From the NCBI GenBank assembly GCA_011109175.1, contig RDEW01000037.1:159557-191575 (forward strand): a stretch of 32,019 bases of DNA. The letters run 5' to 3'. The stretch's first letter is position 1. Every line of letters starts with the position of its first letter. The position numbers and the translations under genes are program-made. The notes under the pieces are model-generated. The model was given only the letters and a program-made list of their open reading frames with translations, was not told the DNA's origin and did not search any database. Source of the stretch: Dicyema japonicum. Taxonomy: Eukaryota > Dicyemida > Rhombozoa > Dicyemidae. Positions 1-8,709 of this stretch are shown here, in pieces.

Positions 1-2
1 AA

Positions 3-218
3 GAAGGAATAGAATTCCTAATGAATAATATGCCAGAAAATGTTCCAGATTCAAAATATATATTAGATTATTTTGATAGAACATATGTTCGCGGTTATTA
101 TCGTTGCTTAAATGATCGAGAAAACCCCTTAGCTGTTAGAATACAGCACATTGCTCCATTGTTTCCTCCAAATTTATGGAATGTGTATGAAGCTACACTC
201 AAAAAGTCAAGTCCGTAA
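3..218 (+). pseudogene. MULE-type transposase, C-terminal fragment (cut by window edge)
   Basis: The frame is open from the window edge to a TAA at 216-218 and gives about 71 residues. It contains VLDYF-like 'ILDYFDRTYVRGYYR' followed by 'APLFPPNLWNVYEATL'. That order resembles the segment after the catalytic core of Mutator-like (MULE) transposases, which normally continues into an RTNNxxEGWH-type block. Here the frame stops before that block, inside a hairpin-forming repeat, so the gene looks truncated at its 3' end. The 5' part lies outside the window, so I cannot say whether the DDE core survives. The family call rests on motif resemblance only. Confidence 0.55.
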
Positions 219-242
219 TTTCGTTAACGGACTTGACTTTTT
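201..242. repeat. Perfect 16-bp inverted repeat (hairpin)
   Basis: AAAAAGTCAAGTCCGT (201-216) is exactly reverse-complementary to 227-242, with a 10-nt loop. It overlaps the last codons of the MULE-like fragment. The AAGTCAAG core recurs in both orientations over the next 200 bp. Confidence 0.9.
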
Positions 243-295
243 TTTCCGTTTTGCGCTAAATTTCGAAAATTTATAAGGGAAAAAATTTCAAAAAT

Positions 296-444
296 GGAAA
301 AAAAGTCAAGCGGAAAAAAGTCAAGTATTGAAAAAATTATTAAAAATTAAAAGATGCTAGTAGTATCACAAAAATGCGATATAAACTAAAAAAGACAACT
401 TGACTTTTTTTCCGCTTGACTTTTTTTCCACTTGACTTTTTCTC
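296..444. repeat. Long inverted repeat of GGAAAAAAAGTCAAG units
   Basis: Two direct units (296-310, 311-325) face three inverted units (399-413, 415-429, 431-444) across a 73-bp spacer. Positions 296-325 pair with 399-429 with only one A-run length difference. This looks like a terminal inverted repeat of a DNA transposon or MITE, probably linked to the adjacent MULE-like ORF. That link is inferred from proximity and shared sequence with the 201-242 hairpin. Confidence 0.75.
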
Positions 445-536
445 CTACAATCGTCTAACATGCGGCCCTCGAAAGGCATAGGTGGCTATAAAACACAAAA
501 AATCATTTTGTTATTTTTTACATTTAATTAAAATTA

Positions 537-893
537 CCTAGTATCGAGTATGGCTGTGCTGCATGGATTGCCTCCTTATCAATATCGGCGCAGAGGAAGC
601 TAGAGGTTTTACAAAATCGATGTCTCAGGATTCTATTGAGATCATCGAAAAAGACGTTCATTTCGTTACTGCGGAGAACACTAAACGTCCCCCAATCATG
701 GAATACCATACGGAACGTCATCAGGACATCCTCAAGATGCCAAAGTCCCTTGACCATCTTCTCGGATTGCACATCAGACTATATAGAAGCCTGCCCGAGA
801 TATGAGAAGAAACCTTCCCCGTTGTGGAGATTAATACAGGACTCCAAAACTAACCGCAGGAAAGGGACTGGTATGGACACCGTGATCACTTAA
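537..893 (+). pseudogene. Non-LTR retrotransposon RT, C-terminal (thumb) fragment
   Basis: The open frame reads PSIEYGCAAWIASLSISAQ followed by KLEVLQNRCLRIL. This matches the thumb signature of jockey/CR1-type reverse transcriptases: P-x-x-E-Y-G-C-x-x-W, then K-L-x-x-L-Q-N-x-x-L-R-I. About 118 codons remain, ending with ...KGTGMDTVIT and a stop. No endonuclease or palm domain is present, so it is a 5'-truncated dead copy. A different LINE group from family A is likely, because the thumb motif differs. Confidence 0.75.
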
Positions 894-974
894 TTAGACG
901 ATAACTTTTATCCTCTTTCTCGTGATTTTGGGGTTAATAAAATAAAAAATTAATAGTATTTGTAAATCGCTTAA

Positions 975-2334
975 AACAAAGAAACGGTGTTTGAACGATG
1001 AATGGAGAATGATTCAAGATAAATGGGAACTTTATTTTTATACAACAGTTTATGTAAAAATACTTGTTTGATATGTAACCAGTTTATCGCTATACCCAAA
1101 GAATACAGCCTAAAAAGACACTACCAATCTCTTCATCGATCATAAAATTATTTCGAAGGCATTTGTTGCTTATTAACCAAGATTGTTCAATTTGTGTTTC
1201 AAAGCTAAATGAATTGCGAAAGATTTTAACTACGTTACAGACTCATTTCACTAAAAAATCACAATCAAAGTACTGCATCAGTTACTGCAAGCTATGAAAT
1301 CAGCAAAATGCTTGCAGTGAATGGAAAATCATATTGCGATGGTGATTTTATCAAGCTATGACCTGTAAAAACAGCAAAAATTATTTGTCCAGACAACGCC
1401 CAATTGTTTACAGAAACATCGTTGCCAAACACATTAATGAAATGTCTTTGAATTTGAAACACCAATTAAAGTCTGAATTGTTAAAATTTGACTATTTTTT
1501 AATTGCGATCGATAAAACAGTCGAAGTTGTTAGAATTGCACAATTAGCAATCCTCGATCATGTGATTCAGATTTTAATATTTATGTAGAATTTCTCGAAC
1601 TGGTACCGATGCACGATACTATCACAAGTAAAGATATTTTTGTAAAACTGTCACAAATTCTCTTTGACCATGGGTTTGATTTAAAGAAGCTTGTATATTA
1701 GCGCTCCGATATGGTTGGACGACATGCTGGTGTTGCTGCCAAATTGCGTGCTGAAATAGAAAAGTTAAATCCCTGGTCATCATTTGTCACTTTCGTTGTA
1801 TTATTCATGAGCAAAATTTGTGCTCAAAGATTTAAAAAATACGATTAGTTTGGTCACGAAGACAGTAAATATATCAGAAATCATTCCCTCAATCATCGGC
1901 AGTTTACTAAACTGCTGATAGATATGAATAATCAGTTCAGCAACATTACTTTTTATGCTTAAATCTGCTGGTTATCACTTCAAAAAGTTGTAAAATTATT
2001 TTATTTGTTAAAAATAATTCTATTTATTGAAATGAAAGGCAAAAACACACACAAAATGAAAAGCAGATGAAAGCTTACAAATGAAACTATTAGAAATCTA
2101 ATCAGATTCTATTTAAAGCTAAATATTTGGAGGTTGGAATACCTGCTTTCTTTTCATATCCTTCTGGAAAGCTCTTTTATGAAATTGACAAAAACTGCTC
2201 AAAGAACAAGACTAACAGATGAAAATTTATCCGCTTTAATAAAAGTCGGAACTGCACAACTAGTTAAACCCGACATATCAAAAATTATATCCAAAAAAGA
2301 TAAAGTACCTCTCACCAAAATTAAAAAGTGGTGA
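975..2334 (+). pseudogene. hAT transposase relic (BED finger, ZBED/Charlie-like)
   Basis: This is a decayed hAT transposase spread over several frames. A BED-type zinc finger is visible near 1065-1140: C-L-I-C, then KEYSLKRHYQSLH, giving C-x2-C...H-x4-H. It is followed by ASYEISKMLAVNGKSYCDGDF near 1275-1345, by 1358-1588 with FDYFLIAIDKTVEV...AQLAI, and by FLELVPMHDTITSKDIF then MVGRHAGVAAKLR near 1590-1770. The C-terminal piece at 2134-2334 has LTDENLSALIKVGTAQ, as in the hAT dimerisation tail. Frames change several times and stops interrupt it, so it cannot encode active transposase. An AT-rich stretch without coding signal (about 1980-2120) replaces part of the C-terminal half. Confidence 0.8.
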
Positions 2335-2425
2335 TTAAATAATTAAGTTTCTTTTATTTTTTTGTTTTTCGTCATAATAAAAAGTATTAAAAAAAAACCA
2401 GAACTAATCTTCCCTTGAGAAATTA

Positions 2426-2498
2426 TTTTAAATGCAGTCCTCGAAGGGAAATTACTACAAAATGCGGCCCTTGAAATGAAATGAGTTTGACACCTCTG
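2426..2498. repeat. hAT element 3' subterminal region and terminus
   Basis: The stretch has two GC-poor copies of a 'tgcrgyccttga' motif (near 2431 and 2463). It ends with GAAATGAGTTTGACACCTCTG, whose reverse complement starts CAGAGGTGTCAAACTCATTT, a typical hAT terminal inverted repeat. A related 'catgcggccctcgaaagg' lies at about 459-476, but I could not find a clean 5' terminus, so the left end may be lost. Confidence 0.65.
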
Positions 2499-2533
2499 GT
2501 CTAGAACAATTTCTATAATATTGGAACCCCACA

Positions 2534-3418
2534 ATGGGACACTCTATAACCTGTATTATTTATCATCTATCTAAGTGCAGCTTTGAAAGATCTAAGAAAA
2601 CAAATTGGATGTCTGGACAACTACTTTATGGATCTTATTTACAAAAGATCAGGAATGTCGATTTTGTCGCGGAAGATCGGGAATTTATAAACGTTATTAT
2701 GGAAAAAGCGAAAACAATTTTGAGTAAATGGCCACTCAAAGTCAATGAAGATAAAACTAAAGTAACCTCTATTGAAAGACAACCCGAATTGAGAAAAAGT
2801 GAAGGAACACCAGAAAACTCGGATCCTTACTTGGAGATTCAGAAGATATCATACGACAAAAGATATTGGTCACAATAGCATTTAAAAATTACAATTCAGT
2901 TTAATGAGAATCAAATTCCTACTAAGATGCGATTACGATTATATGATGGATTTGTCCGACCAGTCTTCATGTACAACACAGGTACTTGGGGAACATCAAG
3001 AAAGACACAACTCGACTGGTTTCACAAAGGCCAGCTAAGAAAACTCCTTATATTTTTGGCCAAAGAAAATCTCAAACAATTAATTATACAGACTGAATGA
3101 TTGTGGACCAATTAGTCTGAACGTACTTGAAGCTCACTGCGCCTTTTTGGACATTTTCTACTGGTGGGTAAAGCCGCCATGGAAAAATTTTTCGGCCATT
3201 CTTTATCTCCTGCATTCAGAGGATGTCCAAGAAGTTGTCTTCCAAGGACACTTGCGGAAGATCACGCAGTGATCGTAGGCAGACTGATGGATGCAGACGA
3301 TCTGAACAAAATCAGGAGGCGAGCACGACGACGAAAAAGATGGATAAGCTTAATAGTCGAAAAAAATGGCACAAGCGAAACCATAAACAGTGTTTACAGT
3401 AACGCGTATGTGCTTTAA
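2534..3418 (+). pseudogene. LINE family A reverse transcriptase, 3' half (decayed)
   Basis: The first frame contains NVDFVAEDREFINVIMEKA and then LKVNEDKTK, the palm end of RT. The YADD box itself has decayed to 'IRNVDFV'. After frame changes it continues RLRLYDGFVRPVFMYNTGTW (thumb), then a frame (3164-3418) with FRGCPRSCLPRTLAED and DLNKIRRRARRRKRW. This order is the same as in the copies at 8461-10640 and 28231-30187. There are at least three frame breaks and a 5' truncation. It begins about 35 bp after the hAT terminus. Confidence 0.7.
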
Positions 3419-3419
3419 C

Positions 3420-4320
3420 TAATTCATGCAATGACCAATGCGAAACGAGAAATCTAAGACATATTGTTTCTACAGTAATGGACAGAAGGCAAATACTAAA
3501 GAGGATTCCTTTACCATCTCAAAAGTCCTCCATGGAGAAGACGATCCCTGATTTAGTATCAACTAGGACCATTCGTTGTCCATAAAGAAACGCCGGCTGG
3601 ACAGCTGACTGTATGTATACTTACACTTCATTATATGGATAACATAATTCTTACCATTTTTAGACAATTCAACGTCATAACCACATGGATAATTTTTACT
3701 TGGGGGCACAGTGAAATTTCACTGATTTGAAGGGGATTGTAATATAATAACTGAATTTGTCTTTCAAATACCTCCCCTGTATTTTAGTAGTTGGAATTTA
3801 TTAGAATTAATTTTATATTCTTAGTTTGCAAGTTCATCCAGACATTTTCTCAAGTTGGAAATTTCCACATTGAGACAACTTTTTTACATTCTTTACACTC
3901 AATATTATCCTTTGATTGGTCATTTTCTTCAGATCAAACAAATTTATACTCTTTTAATATTTGGAGTTGAACTGCTATGAGCATCCACTCTCCTCTAAGA
4001 ATCAAATCCAGTATTTGTGACATAAATTTTCTGAGACACTCACAGACAACATCTTTGATAAAGAGAATGTAACTGGAGTAAGATTTCCAGTCATAATTAA
4101 TTCTTCTCTCTGTGACTATCCAGCCCCAGCGATGGTCGTCCTGCTTCCGAAGTATATGGAGAAACGTCATTGGGATCTGATCATTTTATGGTATAAGAAA
4201 AATGCAAAAAATAACAAGAAAACAATAGATTCTCATATAAATTTTCATCGAATTAGTTTGATTATCAAATCGCCTGATAGTGTAAGGTTGATAATCTCAT
4301 TTGGTATTCATAAATAATTT
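3420..4320. other. No gene recognised; AT-rich with unassigned ORFs
   Basis: I find no family-level match here. A - strand ORF at 3934-4170 (78 codons, ...WGWIVTERRINYDWKSYSSY...) and a + strand ORF at 4132-4317 overlap each other. Neither has recognisable motifs or convincing mini-intron extensions. They may be transposon debris. Confidence 0.4.
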
Positions 4321-4635
4321 AAAACACGTGAATTTATTAGTTACTCTGATCTCACTACATACAGTAAGCCAGCTGCTATGAGGCGTCCAGCTGAGAGTGT
4401 TGAAGGTTCCCACAACTCTCTTAGTGACATTGGTGGTCTTGGTCTCAAATGGATTTGATTGATAATGTCACCAAACTAGTAAAAAGAGGAGCCAAAACTT
4501 AAATCCATCCAATGAACTGGCATGTTAAATCAGATTTGTGATTCTTGTGTAATCTCCATCGAGAATAGTTTTCGAATCGATTATTGGCGAAGGATGGCTG
4601 TTTAGTAGTGTGCTTATTTTAACCAATGCATAATT

Positions 4636-4896
4636 TTAGTTAATAAATGAATCTTCGTCATGATGAGGAATTTGCTGTCTATGGCCATATAAACAATATG
4701 TCTGAGATTTGTTGTTTTTGGTTAAATCACTGCATGGATATACAAAATTCGTCAAGTCAGTAAGAAAATGTAAATTTTGCGTGAAATGTAATCTTCCATT
4801 GTAAAAATACAAGTTTCCCAATTTAGGCGGTTTACACGCAGGATACAAATAGTAAACGATCACATGTCGACATTTTCTGTTTTTTGATATTTGTAA
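4636..4896 (-). CDS. Hypothetical ORF, possible terminal exon
   Basis: On the - strand, a frame open from an acceptor-like 'aaaacag' near 4881-4887 runs to a TAA just after ...HHDEDSFIN. It reads CKPPKLGNLYFYNGRLHF..., then NFVYPC and CLYGHRQQIPHHDED. The composition is more protein-like than most ORFs here (balanced residues, several Cys and His), but I do not recognise it. The frame has no in-frame ATG, so if it is real it must be a 3' exon. I could not find its upstream exon. It could equally be part of an unrecognised transposon. Confidence 0.25.
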   Translation of the reverse strand, partial: LQISKNRKCRHVIVYYLYPACKPPKLGNLYFYNGRLHFTQNLHFLTDLTNFVYPCSDLTKNNKSQTYCLYGHRQQIPHHDEDSFIN

Positions 4897-4971
4897 ATTT
4901 ATTTATTATTAACCCAAGAACACAAATAATTTAATTACTAAATTAATTAAGTAATCTCGAAGGCATTTCTC
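4897..4971. other. Short AT-rich spacer
   Basis: AT-rich sequence between the hypothetical ORF and the RT fragment. I see nothing distinct in it. The stretch at 4320-4635 on the other side of that ORF also shows no recognised gene. Confidence 0.4.
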
Positions 4972-5460
4972 TTATTCTCCTCGTGAGCCTTCCGGGATCC
5001 AACGCAACTTCTCAGTGGGATGGTTTGGGGAATAGGAATTGGAGAGGGGTGATGTATACACTCTCATAAGACACGTCGTGGCTGTGTATTGTTGAGAGTT
5101 GCACTGCCTGCACATGGTTGCAAATCTTTTTTTATTTTGTCGGATACGGTCTTCAGTTGATGAGGGGATTCGTTTATCTTGTTTCCTGAGGTTACTAATA
5201 GTAGAGGCTGTTAAGGATTGAATGTCGCGGATTATTTGTCGTCCAGGACAGATTGATTCCCCATGACGCACAGACATAACTGACAGATGGCTCAATAAAT
5301 TGTTTGTACAATAATTTTAATGCTGGAAAAGGGTCTTAATGCCACCAAAAATAGATTTGATTATCCCTAACTTTCTTGAGCAGCTTCCAGAGATTCCGTC
5401 GACATGAGACGAAAAGGACGTGTGTGTCGAAGGTGATCCCCAAGATTTTCAGTTTTAATT
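4972..5460 (-). pseudogene. Non-LTR retrotransposon RT, C-terminal fragment
   Basis: Read on the - strand, the start gives KILGITFDTHVLFVS and then RRNLWKLLKKVRDN. This matches the K-I-L-G-V-T-F-D thumb entry of jockey-like RTs. After a frame break it continues ALKLLYKQLLSHLSVMSVRHG and a 107-codon ORF (4972-5295) containing CRQCNSQQYTATTC. No palm or endonuclease remains. The 5' part of the fragment lies in a 144-bp tandem duplication. Confidence 0.6.
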
Positions 5461-5646
5461 TTTATTAATTATTTTAAATTTGAAAAGTTACTAGTTAATA
5501 CTGATTATCCCTAACTTTCTTGAGCAGCTTCCAGAGATTCCGTCGACATGAGACGAAAAGGACGTGTGTGTCGAAGGTGATCCCCAAGATTTTCAGTTTT
5601 AATTTTTATTAATTATTTTAAATTTGAAAAGTTACTAGTTAATACA
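5359..5646. repeat. Tandem duplication, 2 x 144 bp
   Basis: Positions 5359-5502 and 5503-5646 are essentially identical. The unit carries the KILGITFD segment of the RT fragment plus an AT-rich flank. The near identity suggests a recent duplication or an assembly duplicate. It ends about 60 bp upstream of the SUDS3-like start codon. Confidence 0.9.
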
Positions 5647-5708
5647 ATTATTTATTTTTTTTTATTAAAATTAATTTAAAGTTCAAATCAAATTAATAAA
5701 TAAATGCT

Positions 5709-6433
5709 ATGAGAGGTGATAATTATTCAACAGAATCTGTAGGTTTTAGTAATCGCTAATATCAGTAGAAACGGAGCTGGCAAGTGAGTCCCATCCATTT
5801 ATCCATTCCACAGGAGTGTCTCTCATTGATAGGTAAGGTATTTTTGTTGAGATTCAGAGTTTATTCTAAAAGACTGAGAATAATCAATGATAAACTGCTG
5901 GAACTTGAATCAGGTGTGTCTGATGACTATGACAGAATATGTGAGTGTCTTCGTCAGAAGACTGACCGTCTGAAAAGCTACCTAATCTCGCGGAATGATC
6001 TAATTGTACATTTTGCTTTTATTTGAGGTAAAAATGGTGGAGAAAGATTTTGATGAGGAGATGATGCTGACTGAGAACGAATTTGAGGTTCCTGTGTCTG
6101 CATAACTTTTAGTCAAATAAGGCTGAGATCAAGTCGAAGATTATGGCAGAGATTCAGCTATCCAACAAAAAGTTTGTTAGCCACCAGCTAGAACTGGAGA
6201 TAAACGGTGAAGATTGTTAAATTACAGTAGACAGTCCCAAATCAAAGACTGACACGACTAGAATCCTCAGGAAGAGGGATGCTAGCTATCAGTTCACGGA
6301 AAGGCGGAAAAAAGCCATGGATATCTGCTACGTCGTGGCTGAGAGTGAGCAGTCTGTAGAACATGACTTGCATGTGATAGACAACATAATTAAAGCCAAC
6401 AACACAAATGATTTTGTTTACTATAATTTATAA
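5709..6433 (+). CDS. SUDS3: Sds3/BRMS1-family co-repressor subunit, six mini-introns
   Basis: Removing six GT-AG introns (5743-5765, 5784-5813, 5833-5857, 6006-6027, 6088-6112, 6207-6227; 23, 30, 25, 22, 25 and 21 nt) gives one 192-aa protein ending at TAA 6431-6433. The core, about residues 25-130, is a charged coiled coil: RLRIINDKLLELESG..., then NKAEIKSKIMAEIQLSNKKF and LELEI, followed by TTRILRKR. This order matches vertebrate SUDS3 and BRMS1L (QQLQEG..., KENLIAELEEKKK, LTMEL, TRKLRRR). Family members scaffold the Sin3-HDAC complex in the nucleus. It is shorter than human SUDS3 (about 330 aa), mainly at the N-terminus. The ATG at 5709 is the first usable start. The second intron has no in-frame stop, so its removal is inferred from its GTGAGT donor and family alignment. 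BRMS1 or BRMS1L orthology is an alternative. Confidence 0.82.
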
Positions 6434-6434
6434 C

Positions 6435-7929
6435 TTAACTAAAATTCGCACCAAAAGTCATTTCTTTTCTTAGTTCGCTCCAATAATTCGTCTTTTGTTT
6501 ATAAATAGGCTTACTTCGGTTGCTCTTTGGACGAATGTTCCCTGTGAAGGCCAGCGGGTCGGACAAGTCAAATGTCTCCACGTTTTGGACTACATGTGGC
6601 TTATCCCTGTAGTCTGGATAGACAAGTTGATTGCAAGTTGGATTTTCTATAAGGAATTTCTTCCATTTTTTTTCTGTTCCTTGGTTGTTGGTAATTGGGG
6701 TACTTTTTGGTAGTAGAGATCTGGTCAAGTCCTTAATTTGGGGGGATGGTCGTATTGTCTTGAGTTTGGTCGGTTTTTGAGTCTCCTGTTGTCTGGGAGG
6801 TTTAACTTTTTTTTCAGTGTTGACTCCAATGCTAATATTGTCCACATGTTCTACTCCATTGGTCTGTGTCGAAATTTCCACTTCATTAGTTGTCTGAATT
6901 CCCACACTGCATCTAGAATAAAGGAATTTGGTACTTCAATCTCTTCTTTTTGGATCCAACTTTGACCTGTTTCTTTGGGATTTCATTTAGAACCTCAATT
7001 CTGCGAGTATTAATATATAAATTACGTTTTAGGAGGTTCTACGGGTGATAGAGGCCTAAGATAGCATTAACTACAATTACTCTGATGGCAACAATATTTG
7101 TTGAGGATCAACCTTCTCTTGGGTCGTTACAAACTGGTCGTCCCACATTTTAGCGTTGGAAGAGATCAGTTGCATAAAGTGGTTACGACTAAAGTGCATG
7201 CCTCTCCCCCTTTCTTCGAATTCATTTGCCAGAGCTCGCAGCTCTAAAATCTGTTCGTACCATCCGTTTGATTTCTTCTAAACGTGTTCATTAATAAACC
7301 TTTTTTTCTGTCTTGAAATCGGAAGGTGGTTTATAATTTGACTGGTACTCTGAAGTCTTTCCCCTTAATATCTTAATTTGAGTATCCATGGTGGATGATT
7401 TATCGGCTGGTTTCTATAGCAACAAACATGACAACTTTTTGACTTGAGACATGTCTAAAATTTAAAAGTTGAATTTAACCCTTGCTTCTTGTGTTATTTT
7501 CTTTTTCGAGACAAACTCAATTTCTTTGGGAGTCCAAGGTCTGTACTCTCGCTGATACTCTGACTTTTGCTAAAATTGTGTAATCTTAAATACCAATGGA
7601 ATAATTGTCGGTTTAGACTTCATTATTTTCTCCCCATCAAATGTCACCAAATTACTTGGTGGGTCAGTCTGAATGCATTTCGGAGCATAAAATTTATTTT
7701 GTTCAGTTTTTTGTTTTTTATTAGTCTTTTCTTTGGTTTTCCTTTTGACCAAGGTCTCTTTTTTCTCATTATCTTTATTATCTGCATGAATCACTGAATC
7801 AGTCTGATTGACCTGTACAACGTTTTCTTTCTCACAAATCGAAATTGTAGGTTTCTTATATAATTTGAGTGAAAACCTTAGATATGTATCTTCTAAGCTT
7901 GTAGAGAATACTATTAGAGAATTTGTCAT
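6435..7929 (-). CDS. MDM1: MDM1-like centriolar microtubule-binding protein, seven mini-introns
   Basis: On the - strand, excising introns at 7570-7593, 7455-7479, 7407-7432, 7278-7299, 7056-7080, 7001-7025 and 6913-6934 (24, 25, 26, 22, 25, 25 and 22 nt) gives a 441-aa reading frame. It carries two MDM1-type repeats, SEYQREYRPWTP and SEYQSNYKPPS. These are followed by WYEQILELRALANEFEERG and GMHFSRNHFMQL, which match the MDM1 block (ELREKAEFYRKR...GTHFSRDHLNQIL). Vertebrate MDM1 binds centriolar microtubules and restrains centriole duplication. The C-terminal exon (6435-6912) is polar and Lys/Thr-rich. The start is uncertain: ATG 7929 is the most plausible, but the frame stays open upstream to 7953 and a further 5' exon is possible. 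The third intron could start three bases earlier. Confidence 0.8.
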
Positions 7930-8325
7930 TTTTTCCAATGACTGCGTATTCAAAGTTGTCGTTATTCCATGTCTCAGGTTGAATGACTCTTTTTTTGCGG
8001 TCGAATGATGGTTCTTAAGACATTAAATATTAATTTACCAAATTTTTGGTTAGACATATCGGTAGTCCTGTTGCTACGATCTTAAGTTTATTTACTCAGT
8101 TTTAATTATTTATATTTTAATAGTTAATTTATAATAATAACTTATTAATTACAAAATCTTTTTATATACGGATAATTTCCTGACGACCATTCTCCCTGAC
8201 CAAATCCTCTGATGAAGATTGCATTATGAAAACTATTCCCCTATAGAATGAAGAATGTCTGCGACGGTAGGACATGGGACAAAAATGGAAGAAAGCTATG
8301 ACTGTTTGTGCTGGGCTTACAATGG
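7930..8325. other. Upstream region of the MDM1-like gene; no gene recognised
   Basis: AT-rich sequence, presumably holding the MDM1 promoter and possibly a 5' exon on the - strand. A short segment at about 8214-8330 has more balanced composition but no frame I can assign. Confidence 0.35.
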
Positions 8326-8400
8326 TACATGGTTCTCAACCATTTTAGAGCTCCCACCCCAAAATCTTTTTTCATAAACTCTCACACTCCAAGAACATTT
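8326..8400. repeat. hAT-like terminal sequence
   Basis: The stretch 'catggttctcaaccatttt', followed by a 'gagctcccaccccaaaatc' segment, resembles the CAGTGGTTCTCAACCTTTT ends of many hAT elements. No transposase lies beside it, so it would be a solo end or a small non-autonomous element. This is recognition by eye only. Confidence 0.35.
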
Positions 8401-8460
8401 TCAATTTATATTATTTTATCATTGAACCAAAAGTTTGCTAATCTATAAAAAATAAAAAAT

Positions 8461-8709
8461 TTAACAATCAAACACAATAAACTTCAAATTAACAAAAATA
8501 AGTGACTTGGAAAAGTATTTTATCTTAGAGGCTTCGCGTTTCCGCAGCAGTCTGAGGACAACACTGTCTGTAACCCTAGATGAAGATCTCAGGAGGATTG
8601 GAAAGTGCCTTAAAGATGGGGATGATCCATATATGCTACGGAATATGGCAACGAATCGAAAAAGATGGGCGATGTTAATTAGATTGTTACCTTTTTTGGT
8701 GAAGTGGTG
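8461..8709 (+). pseudogene. LINE family A, 3' coding end
   Basis: The frame gives YFILEASRFRSSLRTTLSVTLDED..., then GKCLKDG and LRNMATNRKRWAMLI, the C-terminal tail of family A. The usual GRPRTTLP is mutated to SSLRTTLS. It ends directly at the 5' end signature of another family A copy (TGACGTG at 8708), so the two fragments lie head to tail. No palm or endonuclease is attached on the upstream side. Confidence 0.6.

Noticed and set aside
524-772. 82-codon ORF on the - strand
   Set aside because: The opposite strand reads a clear RT thumb (PSIEYGCAAW, LQNRCLRIL); this ORF is its shadow.
5784-6026. ORF taken at face value as an 80-residue protein
   Set aside because: It runs through two mini-introns and starts at a non-ATG codon; only its middle part belongs to the SUDS3-like frame.
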